DNA of 64,000 nucleotides from DATEDA01 sp963827595 (GCA_963827595.1 CAWHBT010000012.1:1-64000), one strand, 5' to 3'. Shown: positions 51,180-59,843, numbered from the stretch's first letter. Translations and numbers: made by a program. The notes: generated from the sequence alone by a model not told the origin.

Positions 51180-52838
51180 TCACCCCCGCCCGGCGAGCGC
51201 CGGGAATTTGCTCGGCTGGCCGAGCAGGTAGTTCGCGAACTCCTCGAAGAGCGTGTCCGGCACCGCCGCGGCGTCGACCACGAAGTTCGAGGGGCCGAAC
51301 TGGGCGACGTTGCGGCACAGGAACGCGATCCGGCCGCGGTCCCGGTCGGCCATGATGCGCACGTGCATGGTGACCTCGCCCGCGATGTTGAGCGCGGCCG
51401 CGGCGCCGGCGTCGGGACGGTCCCCCGCCTGGTAGCGGAGGTTCGCGCCCGCCAGCCGGTTCATCATGACCTGGGTCTCGCCAGGGGCGCACTCGACCTG
51501 CAGCGTCGTCGGGGCGATCGCTACCACCGTTAGCATCACCGCCTCGAGCCACGGCCGGCCTTGGTCGCGGCGCAGCCGGCTGTCGACGAACGCGTCGGCG
51601 ACCTTCAGTCCCACGAACCCGCCGACGCCGTCGAGCCAGTAGAGATGGCTGATCTCGGGCTTGACGACCCCGACATAGCGGACGAGCTGCTGATAGAAAT
51701 CGAGCCCGGCGCGCATGCGGCGCTCGACGTCGAAGCGGCGCATGAGCGTCGCGGTGACGGTGTCGTCCTGGCCGCCCGTGACCTCGATCTCCTCGGCCTC
51801 CTTGCGCAGCCGCGCGAGGAGGCTGTCGGCAGGCGGCGCTGCTGCCGGCTTCGGCGACTTGGGCTTGCGCACCGGCGCGGTGGCGGTTGCGGTCGGCGCC
51901 GGGGGCGCGGCCTTGGCGGCGGGCGCGGTCGCCGCGAATAGATCGAACTCGGGCAGCACGAGGTTGGGGTTGGCCGCGAGCTTCGCGATGTCCGGCTCGC
52001 CCGCGACCGGACGCACCTCCCAGTCGGTCAGCGCGCGGAGCTCGGCCGCCATCTTCCCGGCCGACTCGTAGCGATCGGCGGGCTTCTTTGCCAGGGCGCG
52101 GTCGACGATCGCGTCGAGCGACGCCGGCACCTTCGGGTTCAGCCGGCTCGCGGCCTCGTGCGGCTGGTTGGTGATGTTGTTCATGAGCGCGAGCACGTCC
52201 TCGCGGTGCTCGGCGTCGAACGGCCCCCGTCCGGTCGCTAGCTCGTAGAGCACCGCCCCGAGCGAGAAGACGTCGCTGCGACCGTCGACCGCCTTGCCCA
52301 TGAGCTGCTCGGGGGACATGTAGCCGGGCGAGCCGACGAGGATGCCGGTCCGCGTGCGCGCGGTCTGGTCGACGCGCGCGATGCCGAAATCGGTGATCTT
52401 GACCATGCCCTGGCGCGTGAGCATGAGGTTGCCGGGCTTCACGTCCCGGTGCACCACGCCGTGGCGATGGGCGAAGTCGAGCGCCTCGGCCGCCTGCCGC
52501 ACGATGTCGAGCGCCACCGGCAGGGGAATCCCGTCGCCGCGATCGAGGACGTCCTTGACCGACCGGCCCTCCACCAGCTCCATCACGATGAACGCGACGT
52601 CCTCGAGCTCGCCGACGTCGTGGACCGTGACGATGCCGGGATGGCTCAGGCGCCCCGCGGCCTTCGCCTCCCGGAGGAAGCGCAGGCGCGGCTGGAGCGT
52701 GCCGTCGTCGAGCTTGCCGAGGTCGACGGTCTTGATCGCGACGCTGCGCTCGATCAGCGGGTCGGAGGCGCGGAACACCGTGCCCATCGAGCCGCGCCCG
52801 AGCTCCTCGTCGAGCATGTAGCGCCCGATCGATCTCAT
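51180..52838 (-). CDS. Serine/threonine protein kinase with unknown C-terminal domain
   Basis: 552 residues. Kinase domain about 6-270: glycine loop LGRGSMGTVFRA, Lys in VAIKTV, catalytic loop HRDVKPGNLM, ITDFGIA and the APE-equivalent GYMSPEQLMG. An Ala/Pro/Lys-rich linker (about 310-345) leads to a C-terminal domain (about 365-552) with VTATLMRRFDVERRMRAGLD and LQVECAPGETQVMMNRLAGA, not recognised. No membrane helix, so it is cytoplasmic. Its ATG overlaps the TGA of the upstream SDR (ATGA), implying coupled translation. Confidence 0.9.
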   Translation of the reverse strand: MRSIGRYMLDEELGRGSMGTVFRASDPLIERSVAIKTVDLGKLDDGTLQPRLRFLREAKAAGRLSHPGIVTVHDVGELEDVAFIVMELVEGRSVKDVLDRGDGIPLPVALDIVRQAAEALDFAHRHGVVHRDVKPGNLMLTRQGMVKITDFGIARVDQTARTRTGILVGSPGYMSPEQLMGKAVDGRSDVFSLGAVLYELATGRGPFDAEHREDVLALMNNITNQPHEAASRLNPKVPASLDAIVDRALAKKPADRYESAGKMAAELRALTDWEVRPVAGEPDIAKLAANPNLVLPEFDLFAATAPAAKAAPPAPTATATAPVRKPKSPKPAAAPPADSLLARLRKEAEEIEVTGGQDDTVTATLMRRFDVERRMRAGLDFYQQLVRYVGVVKPEISHLYWLDGVGGFVGLKVADAFVDSRLRRDQGRPWLEAVMLTVVAIAPTTLQVECAPGETQVMMNRLAGANLRYQAGDRPDAGAAAALNIAGEVTMHVRIMADRDRGRIAFLCRNVAQFGPSNFVVDAAAVPDTLFEEFANYLLGQPSKFPALAGRG

Positions 52839-53692
52839 TCGGGCGGACCTTGCCGGAGCGGGCTCACCGGGTTGCGACCCTCGACGATCTCCCGTGCGCG
52901 GCTCTCGACCGCCGGCAGGATGCGCGGGTGCGTGAGGACGTAGAAGCGCTCGTCGCGCATCGCCGCGAACGCCGCGTCGGCGACGTCATAGGCGCTCAGC
53001 CGCCCCGACTTCACCGCCTTGGAGAGCTTCGCCTCGCGGGCGATGTCCTCGTCGGACTTGGGACGGTCGCTCCGGAGCTCGACCGGCCGGTTGCGCTCCG
53101 AATAGGCGATGTTCGACGGAAAGTACGCCGGGCAGACGACCGAGCACCTGACCTTGTCGGTCCGTGTGGCGAGATCGTGGTGCAGCGTCTCGGTGAGCGC
53201 GACGACCGCGTGCTTCGTGACGTTGTAGATCGCCATCCCGGGCGGCGCGATCAGCCCGGCGACCGAGGCGGTGTTCACGATGTGCCCCTCGTCGCCCTGG
53301 CGGAGCAGGATCGGCGTGAAGACCCGCACGCCGTGGATCACGCCCCAGACGTTCACGCCGAGCCCCCAGCGCCAGTCGGCTTCGGCGCACTCCCAGACCA
53401 CGCCGAGCGGTGCGACGCCGGCGTTGTTGCAGACGATGTGCACCGCGCCGAACGTGTCGAGCGCGAACCGCGCGAGCGCCTCGACTTCTTCGCCCTTGGA
53501 GACGTCCGTGCGCTGGGTGGCGAGGGTGACGCCGCGCGCGCGCAGCGTGTCCGCCGTCTCCGCGAGCATCGGCTCGTCGATGTCGGCGAGGACGACCTTC
53601 ACGCCTTCGGCGCCGAGACGCTCGCCGAGCGCGCGCCCGAGCCCCGAGGCGCCGCCGGTGATCACGGCGACCCGACCCGCGAAGCGCTTCAT
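52835..53692 (-). CDS. Short-chain dehydrogenase/reductase
   Basis: 285 residues. AVITGGASGLGRALGERLGA binds the cofactor, Asp in VVLADIDEPML favours NAD(H), HIVCNNAGVAPLGVV is the NNAG motif, Ser in VNTASVAGLIAPPG and Tyr-Lys in MAIYNVTKHAVVAL are catalytic. The long C-terminal part (PAYFPSNIAYSERNRPVELR) is typical of SDRs of unknown substrate. Start overlaps the stop of the 87-residue protein gene; stop overlaps the kinase start. The three genes form a tightly coupled operon. Confidence 0.9.
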   Translation of the reverse strand: MKRFAGRVAVITGGASGLGRALGERLGAEGVKVVLADIDEPMLAETADTLRARGVTLATQRTDVSKGEEVEALARFALDTFGAVHIVCNNAGVAPLGVVWECAEADWRWGLGVNVWGVIHGVRVFTPILLRQGDEGHIVNTASVAGLIAPPGMAIYNVTKHAVVALTETLHHDLATRTDKVRCSVVCPAYFPSNIAYSERNRPVELRSDRPKSDEDIAREAKLSKAVKSGRLSAYDVADAAFAAMRDERFYVLTHPRILPAVESRAREIVEGRNPVSPLRQGPPE

Positions 53693-53952
53693 TCGGGGAA
53701 GAACTCCTCCCAGCGCGCGGCGACGAGCGTGCGGCCGGAATCGGTCGTGAGCCAGGCCGCTTGCGCTGCCTCGCGGCGCGCCACGACCAGACCGCCGCCC
53801 TCGAGCTCGGCGAGCGCCGCCTCGATGTCGGCGGTCGCGAGCTGGCGGTTCAGCCAGTGCTCGAGCTCGCCGTGGATGCGGTGGACGACCGTGTGCTCGG
53901 GCGAGCACGCGGCGAGCAGCGCGATCCGGAGCGCGTCGATCTCGGCGGCCAT
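53689..53952 (-). CDS. Small conserved-type protein, unknown function
   Basis: 87 residues: MAAEIDALRIALLAACSPEH, VVHRIHGELEHWLNRQL and DIEAALAELEGGGLVVARRE, ending WEEFFPE. Predicted helix-helix-helix-hairpin layout suggests a winged-helix-like fold, but that is only an impression. First gene of the SDR-kinase operon (ATGA overlap with the SDR). Confidence 0.65.
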   Translation of the reverse strand: MAAEIDALRIALLAACSPEHTVVHRIHGELEHWLNRQLATADIEAALAELEGGGLVVARREAAQAAWLTTDSGRTLVAARWEEFFPE

Positions 53953-54054
53953 GGAAGGCCGGATGATAGCCGCAGCAGCCCGGACCGGCCATGCGGTGCT
54001 TCACGCCGCGCGGTCGGTCGAACGGTGTCGCCGACGCGCGCCGACCGTGGCCCG

Positions 54055-54813
54055 CTAGGGCATCCCGCTCGCGAGCTCGGCGAACCTCGCGAGCTCGCGC
54101 TGATCGACGTCGGAAACCGCCGCGAACCGCAGCCCGCCCTCGGCCCAGGTCGCCACGCTGAAGCCGCGGGCCGTCGCGACGTCGACCCCCGCGCGCCGAT
54201 CTGTCTCGCCGCGCCAGATGAAGAGGTTCACGGTGTGATTGCGCACCCGATACACGACGGCCGCCGCCTGCCGGTCCGCGACGTGATCGAGCCGCGCACC
54301 GATCAGTGCGAACCCCGCATCGGACAGATCGCGCACGACCGGCGCGAAATCGGTCTTTCCGGCGAACCACGGCTTGACGACGTGGCGGTCGGCGGAGGCG
54401 ACGTCAGTCAGCTGGCGCTCGGGCGCGAGTGACGCCACGTGGCTCGCGACGACGTGTTCGCGCAACGGGTCCTCGGCCGGCGGCCGGGCGAGCCACAGCC
54501 CGAGGACGAGACCCCCAGCGGCGGCGGCCGCGGCGAGCACGCTGGCGTGGAGCCAGGAGAGATGCCTCCCGCGGCCCGCCCGCTCGTCGGCGGTGCCGGC
54601 GAGCGCGCGACGCACCTCCTGCCGCAGCCCCTCGGATGCAGCGTAGTACGGCGCTTCGGCTCGGATGAGCCCGCGCAACGCGTCGCGCTCCGCCCGCAGC
54701 GCGGCGCAGTCCGGGCAACCGGCGAGGTGCCGATCGATCTCCTCGGCGGTGGCGGCGTCGAGCTCACGGTCGACGTAGGCATCGAGCACCTGTCGCAACC
54801 GCGTGCAGTTCAC
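54055..54813 (-). CDS. Anti-sigma factor with zinc-binding (ZAS) domain
   Basis: 252 residues from GTG 54813 (AGGAG upstream). The N-terminal ZAS domain has VLDAYVDRELDAATAEEIDR and HLAGCPDCAAL (His-x3-Cys-x2-Cys). One membrane helix (VLAAAAAAGGLVLGLWLA, about 105-122) is followed by a periplasmic sensor part (ERQLTDVASADRHVVKPWFA, DFAPVVRDLSDAGFALIGAR) that resembles anti-sigma proteins of copper- or oxidant-type ECF systems. GTG overlaps the sigma-factor stop, so the two are co-translated. Confidence 0.88.
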   Translation of the reverse strand: MNCTRLRQVLDAYVDRELDAATAEEIDRHLAGCPDCAALRAERDALRGLIRAEAPYYAASEGLRQEVRRALAGTADERAGRGRHLSWLHASVLAAAAAAGGLVLGLWLARPPAEDPLREHVVASHVASLAPERQLTDVASADRHVVKPWFAGKTDFAPVVRDLSDAGFALIGARLDHVADRQAAAVVYRVRNHTVNLFIWRGETDRRAGVDVATARGFSVATWAEGGLRFAAVSDVDQRELARFAELASGMP

Positions 54814-55358
54814 GAAGTTCTCCTCGCGCGCGCGTCGCGCATCCGTCGTTGTAACAGGTCGCGGCCGCGGGCGAGCCGCGACATGACGGTGCCGATCGGC
54901 ACGCCGACGATCCCGCTGATCTCCTTGTAGGACAGGTCTTCGAGCTCTCTGAGCACCACCACCTCTCGGTAGTCGCGCGGCAGCGCCATGACGCATTCGC
55001 GCAGCCAGCGCGATTCCGAGGCGCGCGCCAGGGCGGCGTCCGGCGGCTCGAGCCCAACCCTCGCCGGGGGCGACGCAGCCAGGCTGTGCACCTCGTCGTC
55101 GTACTCCTCCTCGACGCCGCGGCGGCGGTGGTCCTTGAGCCAGTCGAGGCAGGCGTTGCGGACCACCGCCATGAACCATGCCTTCGGGCTCGCGCCGTGC
55201 ATGCCGTCGAAGAACCGGAACGCCCGCAGGCTCGCTTCCTGGACGACGTCCTCGGCAGCGGCGTCGTCGCGGACGATCCACCGCGCGAGGTTGTGCGCCG
55301 CGTCGAGGTGCGCGAGGACCGCGATCTCGAAGCGTTTCAGCTTCTCGGCATCGCCCAC
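54810..55358 (-). CDS. ECF-type RNA polymerase sigma factor
   Basis: About 182 residues from GTG 55358. The reading frame extends to an ATG at 55385, but the predicted -10 box ends at 55386, so that ATG would lie upstream of the transcript start. Region 2: FEIAVLAHLDAAHNLARWIV, DDAAAEDVVQEASLRAFRFF, WFMAVVRNACLDWL. Region 4: MALPRDYREVVVLRELEDLS, YKEISGIVGVPIGTVMSRLA. Co-translated with its anti-sigma factor. It probably drives its own promoter and that of the divergent metallophosphoesterase operon. Confidence 0.9.
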   Translation of the reverse strand: MGDAEKLKRFEIAVLAHLDAAHNLARWIVRDDAAAEDVVQEASLRAFRFFDGMHGASPKAWFMAVVRNACLDWLKDHRRRGVEEEYDDEVHSLAASPPARVGLEPPDAALARASESRWLRECVMALPRDYREVVVLRELEDLSYKEISGIVGVPIGTVMSRLARGRDLLQRRMRDARARRTS

Positions 55359-55385
55359 GGAGGCTTGCGTCCCATTCCTTGTCAC

Positions 55386-55414
55386 GAGACTGCAACGCGG
55401 CCGCGTTTATTCCC
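55386..55414 (-). promoter_or_regulatory. ECF-type promoter for the sigma/anti-sigma operon
   Basis: On the minus strand, GGGAATAA (55414-55407), 16-nt spacer, GTCTC (55390-55386). The same -35 box, spacer length and -10 box occur on the plus strand at 55430-55458. Two matching promoters pointing away from each other next to an ECF gene indicate autoregulation. Confidence 0.7.
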
Positions 55415-55429
55415 GCGGTCGAGCGATGC

Positions 55430-55458
55430 GGGAATAACCGGCGGGCGTCGCGAGTCTC
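55430..55458 (+). promoter_or_regulatory. ECF-type promoter for the metallophosphoesterase-cupredoxin operon
   Basis: GGGAATAA at 55430-55437, 16-nt spacer, GTCTC at 55454-55458, about 68 bp before the ATG at 55526. Identical in boxes and spacing to the divergent promoter of the sigma gene. Confidence 0.7.
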
Positions 55459-55525
55459 CACCCACGGGCGTCCCGCGGCGGTGCGCGGCGCTCGATCCCC
55501 TCATCCTGAACCCACGGAGGCGACC

Positions 55526-56431
55526 ATGGACGAACGGCGTTACAGCAGGCGGGACTTCATGCGACTGACGGGGCTGGGCGGACTCGTGTTCGCCTCCGGC
55601 CTGCCCGGCTGCGCGGGCCTCGGGCAAACCGGCAGCGGCCAGAGAGACTTCTCGTTCGTGCAGCTGTCGGATATCCATTGGGGCTATGCCAACCCGAAGG
55701 TCAACCCCGAAGCGAAGGCCACGCTTCCCAAGGCGATCGCCGCGGTGAACGCGCTCGAGCAGAAGCCCGATTTCATCGTATTCACCGGCGACCTCACACA
55801 GACCACCGATGACCCCAAGGTGCGGCGCCAGCGTCTGCGCGAGTTCAAGGAGATGGCGGCAGCGCTGACGGTCTCGAAGGTTTACTTCTTCGCCGGCGAG
55901 CACGACGCGGCGCTCGATCGCGGCGAAGCCTACCAGGAGGTGATCGGCGGTCCGCTCCACTATACGTTCGACCACGGGGGGGTGCACTTCATCGTGCTCG
56001 ACAACACCTCCGACCCGGCGCCGATTCTCGGCGCGGCCCAGCTCGAGTGGCTGAAGGCGGACCTTGCCCGCCGCGCCCCGGATACGCCGATCGTCGTGCT
56101 CACCCACCGGCCGCTGTTTCCGCTCTCTCCGCAGTGGGACTGGGCGACCCGGGACGGCGCGGCGGCGATCGACCTGCTGCTGCCCTACCGGAACGTCACC
56201 GTCTTCTACGGCCACATCCATCACGAGCACCACCACCGGACCGGACATATCCAGCACCATGCGGCGATGGCCGTGATGTTCCCGCTCTCCCCGGTCGGCA
56301 CCGCGCCGCAGAAGACGCAGCTGCCGTGGGACCCGGCGCAGCCGTACCAGGGGCTCGGCTTCCGAACGGTCGCGGCGAGCGGCAGCGGCGCGGCGCCGCG
56401 GCTGCGCGAGATGACGCTAGCGAAGGCTTGA
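55526..56431 (+). CDS. Tat-exported metallophosphoesterase
   Basis: 301 residues, GGAGG before ATG. Twin-arginine signal YSRRDFMRLTGLGGLVFASG with a possible lipobox (GLPGC). Calcineurin-like metal site: DIHWGYANP (DxH), VFTGDLTQT (GDxxx), AGEHDAALDRG (normally GNHD, here GEHD), LTHRPLFPLSPQ and YGHIHHEHHH (GHxH). A His-rich loop surrounds the last motif. The Asn-to-Glu change in the GNHD motif is notable because that Asn normally bridges a metal. It leads the divergent operon of the ECF system. Confidence 0.88.
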   Translation: MDERRYSRRDFMRLTGLGGLVFASGLPGCAGLGQTGSGQRDFSFVQLSDIHWGYANPKVNPEAKATLPKAIAAVNALEQKPDFIVFTGDLTQTTDDPKVRRQRLREFKEMAAALTVSKVYFFAGEHDAALDRGEAYQEVIGGPLHYTFDHGGVHFIVLDNTSDPAPILGAAQLEWLKADLARRAPDTPIVVLTHRPLFPLSPQWDWATRDGAAAIDLLLPYRNVTVFYGHIHHEHHHRTGHIQHHAAMAVMFPLSPVGTAPQKTQLPWDPAQPYQGLGFRTVAASGSGAAPRLREMTLAKA

Positions 56432-56435
56432 GCGG

Positions 56436-56807
56436 ATGCCGCTCCGCTTCACCGCGGGGCTGCTCGCGACGGCGGCGGTTTGCGGCGGGCTCGGCTACGC
56501 GCTGGGATCCGCCGCGGACGCCGCGTCCGCGCGGCGGATCCCGGTCGTGGCGACGAAGTTCGTGTTCAGCGCGAACGAGATCCGTCTCCGCAAGGGCGAG
56601 CCGGTCACGCTCGTGCTCTCGAGCCCCGACTTCGCCCACGGGTTTGCCGTCCCGGATCTCGATGCCAGGGTCGACCTCATCCCCGGCAAGACCGTCGAGC
56701 TCACCGTCAAGCCCGACCGCGCCGGTCGGTTCGTCTTCCTGTGCGACAACTTCTGCGGGGAGGGCCACGACAAGATGACCGGCGTGATCGTGGTCACCGA
56801 CGACTAA
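56436..56807 (+). CDS. CuA-type cupredoxin (cytochrome oxidase subunit II-like domain)
   Basis: 123 residues, 4 bp after the metallophosphoesterase. A signal or anchor (LLATAAVCGGLGYALGSAAD) is followed by a single cupredoxin domain: FVFSANEIRLRKGEPVTLVL, FAHGFAVPDLDARVDL and FVFLCDNFCGEGHDKMTGVI. Ligands match a CuA site: His in AHGF, then Cys-x3-Cys-x3-His-x2-Met. No oxidase subunit I is nearby, so it is a stand-alone CuA protein, perhaps a copper carrier or redox partner. Second gene of the ECF-controlled operon. Confidence 0.88.
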   Translation: MPLRFTAGLLATAAVCGGLGYALGSAADAASARRIPVVATKFVFSANEIRLRKGEPVTLVLSSPDFAHGFAVPDLDARVDLIPGKTVELTVKPDRAGRFVFLCDNFCGEGHDKMTGVIVVTDD

Positions 56808-56814
56808 GCACCCG

Positions 56815-57663
56815 TCAGGCCGCGGCCAGCCAGTCGGCGGTCTCGGCCCACAGCGCCTGCGTCGGCCCCTCGCGGAAGAACCCGAAGTGCCCGAGCTCGG
56901 CCGCACCGAGGTCGCGGGGCGCGACGTGATGGTGCTCGACCCGGGCATTCGCGTAGAAGCCGAGCAAGGCGGCGACCGCCTGGCGCGGCGCGTACCAGTC
57001 GTCGCTGAAGCTGTACACGCGGAACGGCACGGTGACGCGCTCGAAGCCCGCGCGGCGCGGGCGGCCCGGCGGGCCGGCGATGTAATGCGGCGAGAGGCAC
57101 CAGGCGCACCACTCGCGCATGACGTGCTCCGGCACGTCCTCGCCGAGCCGCAACGCGCGCGCCGGGAACATCCCGAACAGCGCCGCGGTTGCGGGCAGCA
57201 CTGCGCGCCACATCGTCCATAGCAGCAGCCGCAGCGGGAACGGCCAGAGTCGCCAGTAGCCGCTCGGCGCAGCGATCGCGAGGATCGCGACGAGCCTGAC
57301 GTTGTTCGGCGCGAGGCCGACGAGCTGTCCGCCGAGACTGTGGCCGACGGCGAGCACGCGGGGGAATCGCTCGCCGGCCCAGGCGATGACGCCGGCCAGA
57401 TCCTTCGCGCCGCAATCGGAGCACGTCGCCGGAAAGCCTCTGAGCCGCGCCGGACGCGAGCCGCCGACGCCGCGATAGTCGTAGGTGAGGGCGGCGATGC
57501 CGCGCGTCGCCAGGAACGCCGCGTAGCGCCCGTAGAACCCGCGCGGGATGCCCATGCCTCCGGAAAGCACTGCGACGCGGTCGGACGTCTGCTCCGGCTC
57601 GAACAGCGTCGCGGCGAGGGAATAGCCGTCGGCTGCGGGGACCCGCAGGTCCCTCGCCGTCAT
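56815..57663 (-). CDS. Alpha/beta-hydrolase
   Basis: 282 residues. Nucleophile elbow VLAVGHSLGGQLVGLAPNNV (Ser), oxyanion region VLSGGMGIPRGFYGRYAAFL, TYDYRGVGGSRPARLRGF, a late SFSDDWYAPRQAV (acid Asp) and GHFGFFREGP (His). Resembles serine-aminopeptidase-like/YheT-type hydrolases of unknown substrate, many found near PHB or fatty-acid genes. Lies 7 bp after the thioesterase, same strand, convergent with the cupredoxin gene. Confidence 0.87.
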   Translation of the reverse strand: MTARDLRVPAADGYSLAATLFEPEQTSDRVAVLSGGMGIPRGFYGRYAAFLATRGIAALTYDYRGVGGSRPARLRGFPATCSDCGAKDLAGVIAWAGERFPRVLAVGHSLGGQLVGLAPNNVRLVAILAIAAPSGYWRLWPFPLRLLLWTMWRAVLPATAALFGMFPARALRLGEDVPEHVMREWCAWCLSPHYIAGPPGRPRRAGFERVTVPFRVYSFSDDWYAPRQAVAALLGFYANARVEHHHVAPRDLGAAELGHFGFFREGPTQALWAETADWLAAA

Positions 57664-57669
57664 TGCGGA

Positions 57670-58089
57670 TCAGCTCTCGGGCGGCACCGGCCGCGGCTGC
57701 CGGTTCTCGCCGGTCGCGACGTAGGTCAGCGTCGCCTCGGTGACCTTGACCGTCTCGACCTTGCCGGGGTTGCGCTGCGCGTAGACCTCGACGTTCACGG
57801 TGATCGAGGTCGTCCCGACCCGGACGATCTCCGCATAGAACGAGAGGACATCCCCGATGAACACCGCCTGCTTGAACTGGAACGAGTTCACCGCCACGGT
57901 CGCCACGCGTCCGCGCGCGCGGCGCGCGGCCGTCACGCCGCCGGCGATGTCGACCTGGGACATGATCCAGCCGCCGAAGATGTCGCCGTGCTGGTTGGCG
58001 TCGGCGGGCATCGGCACGACCCGGAGCACCGGCTGTTTGCCTTCGGGGAGCTGCATGGGGTCGGTCACCGGTTCGCCTCGGCGCGCCAT
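57670..58089 (-). CDS. Acyl-CoA thioesterase, YciA type
   Basis: 139 residues, single hot-dog domain. PVLRVVPMPADANQHGDIFG, GWIMSQVDIAGGVTAARRA and VATVAVNSFQFKQAVFIGDV follow the YciA pattern with the catalytic Asp in the helix. Cleaves acyl-CoA to free acid and CoA. Usually a stand-alone house-keeping gene; here in one unit with the alpha/beta-hydrolase. Confidence 0.9.
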   Translation of the reverse strand: MARRGEPVTDPMQLPEGKQPVLRVVPMPADANQHGDIFGGWIMSQVDIAGGVTAARRARGRVATVAVNSFQFKQAVFIGDVLSFYAEIVRVGTTSITVNVEVYAQRNPGKVETVKVTEATLTYVATGENRQPRPVPPES

Positions 58090-58200
58090 GGGTTTGCGCG
58101 CGTATGTTAAGGCACTCCGCCCGGTTGGAGACGCTGCCGCGTCACGAAACGATCACCTGCGCTTCACGGCCCCTTAACCCCAGTTGCCTAGCTTCCGGTG

Positions 58201-58220
58201 CGGCGGAAGACGTTCCGCCG
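58201..58220. promoter_or_regulatory. Hairpin in the leader of the PhoX-like gene
   Basis: CGGCGGAA at 58201-58208 and TTCCGCCG at 58213-58220 form a perfect 8-bp stem with a GACG loop, about 60 bp before the start codon, in the divergent gap between the thioesterase and the PhoX-like gene. It could be an operator or an mRNA leader structure. Confidence 0.4.
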
Positions 58221-58281
58221 ACCGATCCCGGCCCGTCCAGGTGCGCCGGGGCAATCCGACTTCAACAGGGGAGTTTCCTCG

Positions 58282-59788
58282 ATGCCGCACGACAAGCCAC
58301 TGGTAGATGGAGCCAAGGCGCTGGCCGCGCCGTCCCGTCGTTCGTTCCTGAAGGGCTCGGGCCTGCTCGCCGGCGGCGGGCTCGTCACCTCGACCACACT
58401 CGGCGCGCTCGCCGCGCACACCGCGTGGGCGAACGGCGAGCGCCAGGGTTCGGACCACGACGGTCGGGGCCGGCGCAGCGACTACGGCGAGCTGCACCCG
58501 ACGCCCGACCAGGACGGGAACCACATTCTCGCGCTCCCGCGCGGGTTCAAGTACGTGACGTTCAGCAAGACCGGCGAGACCTTCGCGGGCGGCGTCATCC
58601 CGGCGCGCCACGACGGCATGGCGGTGTTCGACGGCCCGGGCCGCACGATCCGCCTGATCCGCAACCACGAGGTCACCGCCATCAACGCGCCGTTCCCGAC
58701 CCCGGGCCCGGCCGGCCTGAAGTACGACGCGAAGGGCACGGGCGGCTGCACGACGCTCGACTTCGACCCGAAGTCGAAGAAGCTGGTGCGGCACTTCGTC
58801 AGCATCGCCGGAACGATCAACAACTGTTCCGGTGGGTGGTCGTGGCGCAACAGCGGCTGGTTCACCTGTGAAGAGAACGTGAGCGGCATCAAGCAGGGCT
58901 ATGACAAGCCGCACGGCTACGTGTACTTCGTGCCGGCGTGGGCCAACTCGGCGGTGGCCGCGGTCCCGATCAAGGGGATGGGGCGCTTCTCGCACGAGGC
59001 CGCGGTGGCGGACGAGCGCGGCATCGTCTACCTGACCGAGGACTCGGGGAACACCTCGGGGTTCTACCGGTACGTCCCCAATCGTCGCGACAACCCGGCC
59101 GCGGGCGGGACGCTGGAGATGCTCGCCGTCAAAGCCAACCCGACCGCGACGCTGATCGTCGGGCAGACGGTCGGCGTGCGCCTGCCGGTCGAGTGGGTCA
59201 ACGTCGATTTCCCCGACCCCGACCTCGAGGGTGGCGCCAAGACCTGTTCGCAGCAGGGCCGCGACCGAGGGCGGCGCCTGGTTCAACCGGCTCGAAGGCG
59301 TCTTCCGCGGCGACGACGGGCGCTCGATCTACTTCGTCTCGACGAGCGGCGGCACTGTAAAGGGGCCCGACGGCGACGGGTACGGCCAGCTCTGGCACTA
59401 CGTCCCGGGGGACGACGTCTACCAGGACGAGGACCAGCTCGTGCTCGTGTTCGAGTCGTCGTCGGACAAGGTGCTCGAATCGCCCGACAACTTCTGCCTC
59501 ACGCCGAACGGCGGCATCCTCTTCTGCGAGGACGACGCCGTCGGGGGTACGCCGCAGGACACGCACCCGCTCACGCCCGGCATCACGGGCATCAATCGCC
59601 TGATCGGGCTCGGCCCGAAGGGCGAGCCGTTCGAGTTCGCCGTCAACATCGTCAGCGACAGCGAGTTCGCGGGCGCCTGCTTCAGCCCCGACGGCGAGAT
59701 CCTGTTCGTCAACCTCCAGGGCGACGACACCGCCGGGAGCGGCATGACGATCGCGATCTGGGGGCCGTGGGAGAAGGGGCCGCTCTGA
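58282..59788 (+). pseudogene. PhoX/DUF839-family Tat-exported phosphatase-like protein (frameshift)
   Basis: Begins MPHDKPLV with a Tat signal (SRRSFLKGSGLLAGGGLVTS). The beta-propeller has DGMAVFDGPGRTIRLIRNHE, GTGGCTTLDFDPKSKKLV, SGGWSWRNSGWFTCEENVSG (Glu ligand) and KGMGRFSHEAAVADERGIVY. The frame is lost near 59265 and resumes as GGAWFNRLEGVFRGDDGRSI, on to ESPDNFCLTPNGGILFCEDD and GACFSPDGEILFVNLQGDDT. One indel restores a protein of about 500 residues. PhoX members are calcium/iron alkaline phosphatases. The indel may be a sequence error. Confidence 0.8.
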
Positions 59789-59819
59789 GCGGCTTTCCGT
59801 CGCTGCACCGCACCGTAGT

Positions 59820-59843
59820 GCCGGCGGGCCTGTGCCCGCCGGC
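59820..59843 (+). terminator. Strong hairpin after the PhoX-like gene
   Basis: GCCGGCGGGC at 59820-59829 pairs perfectly with GCCCGCCGGC at 59834-59843 (loop CTGT), 32 bp after the stop. No T-run follows, so it may stop transcription weakly or protect the mRNA end. Confidence 0.5.
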
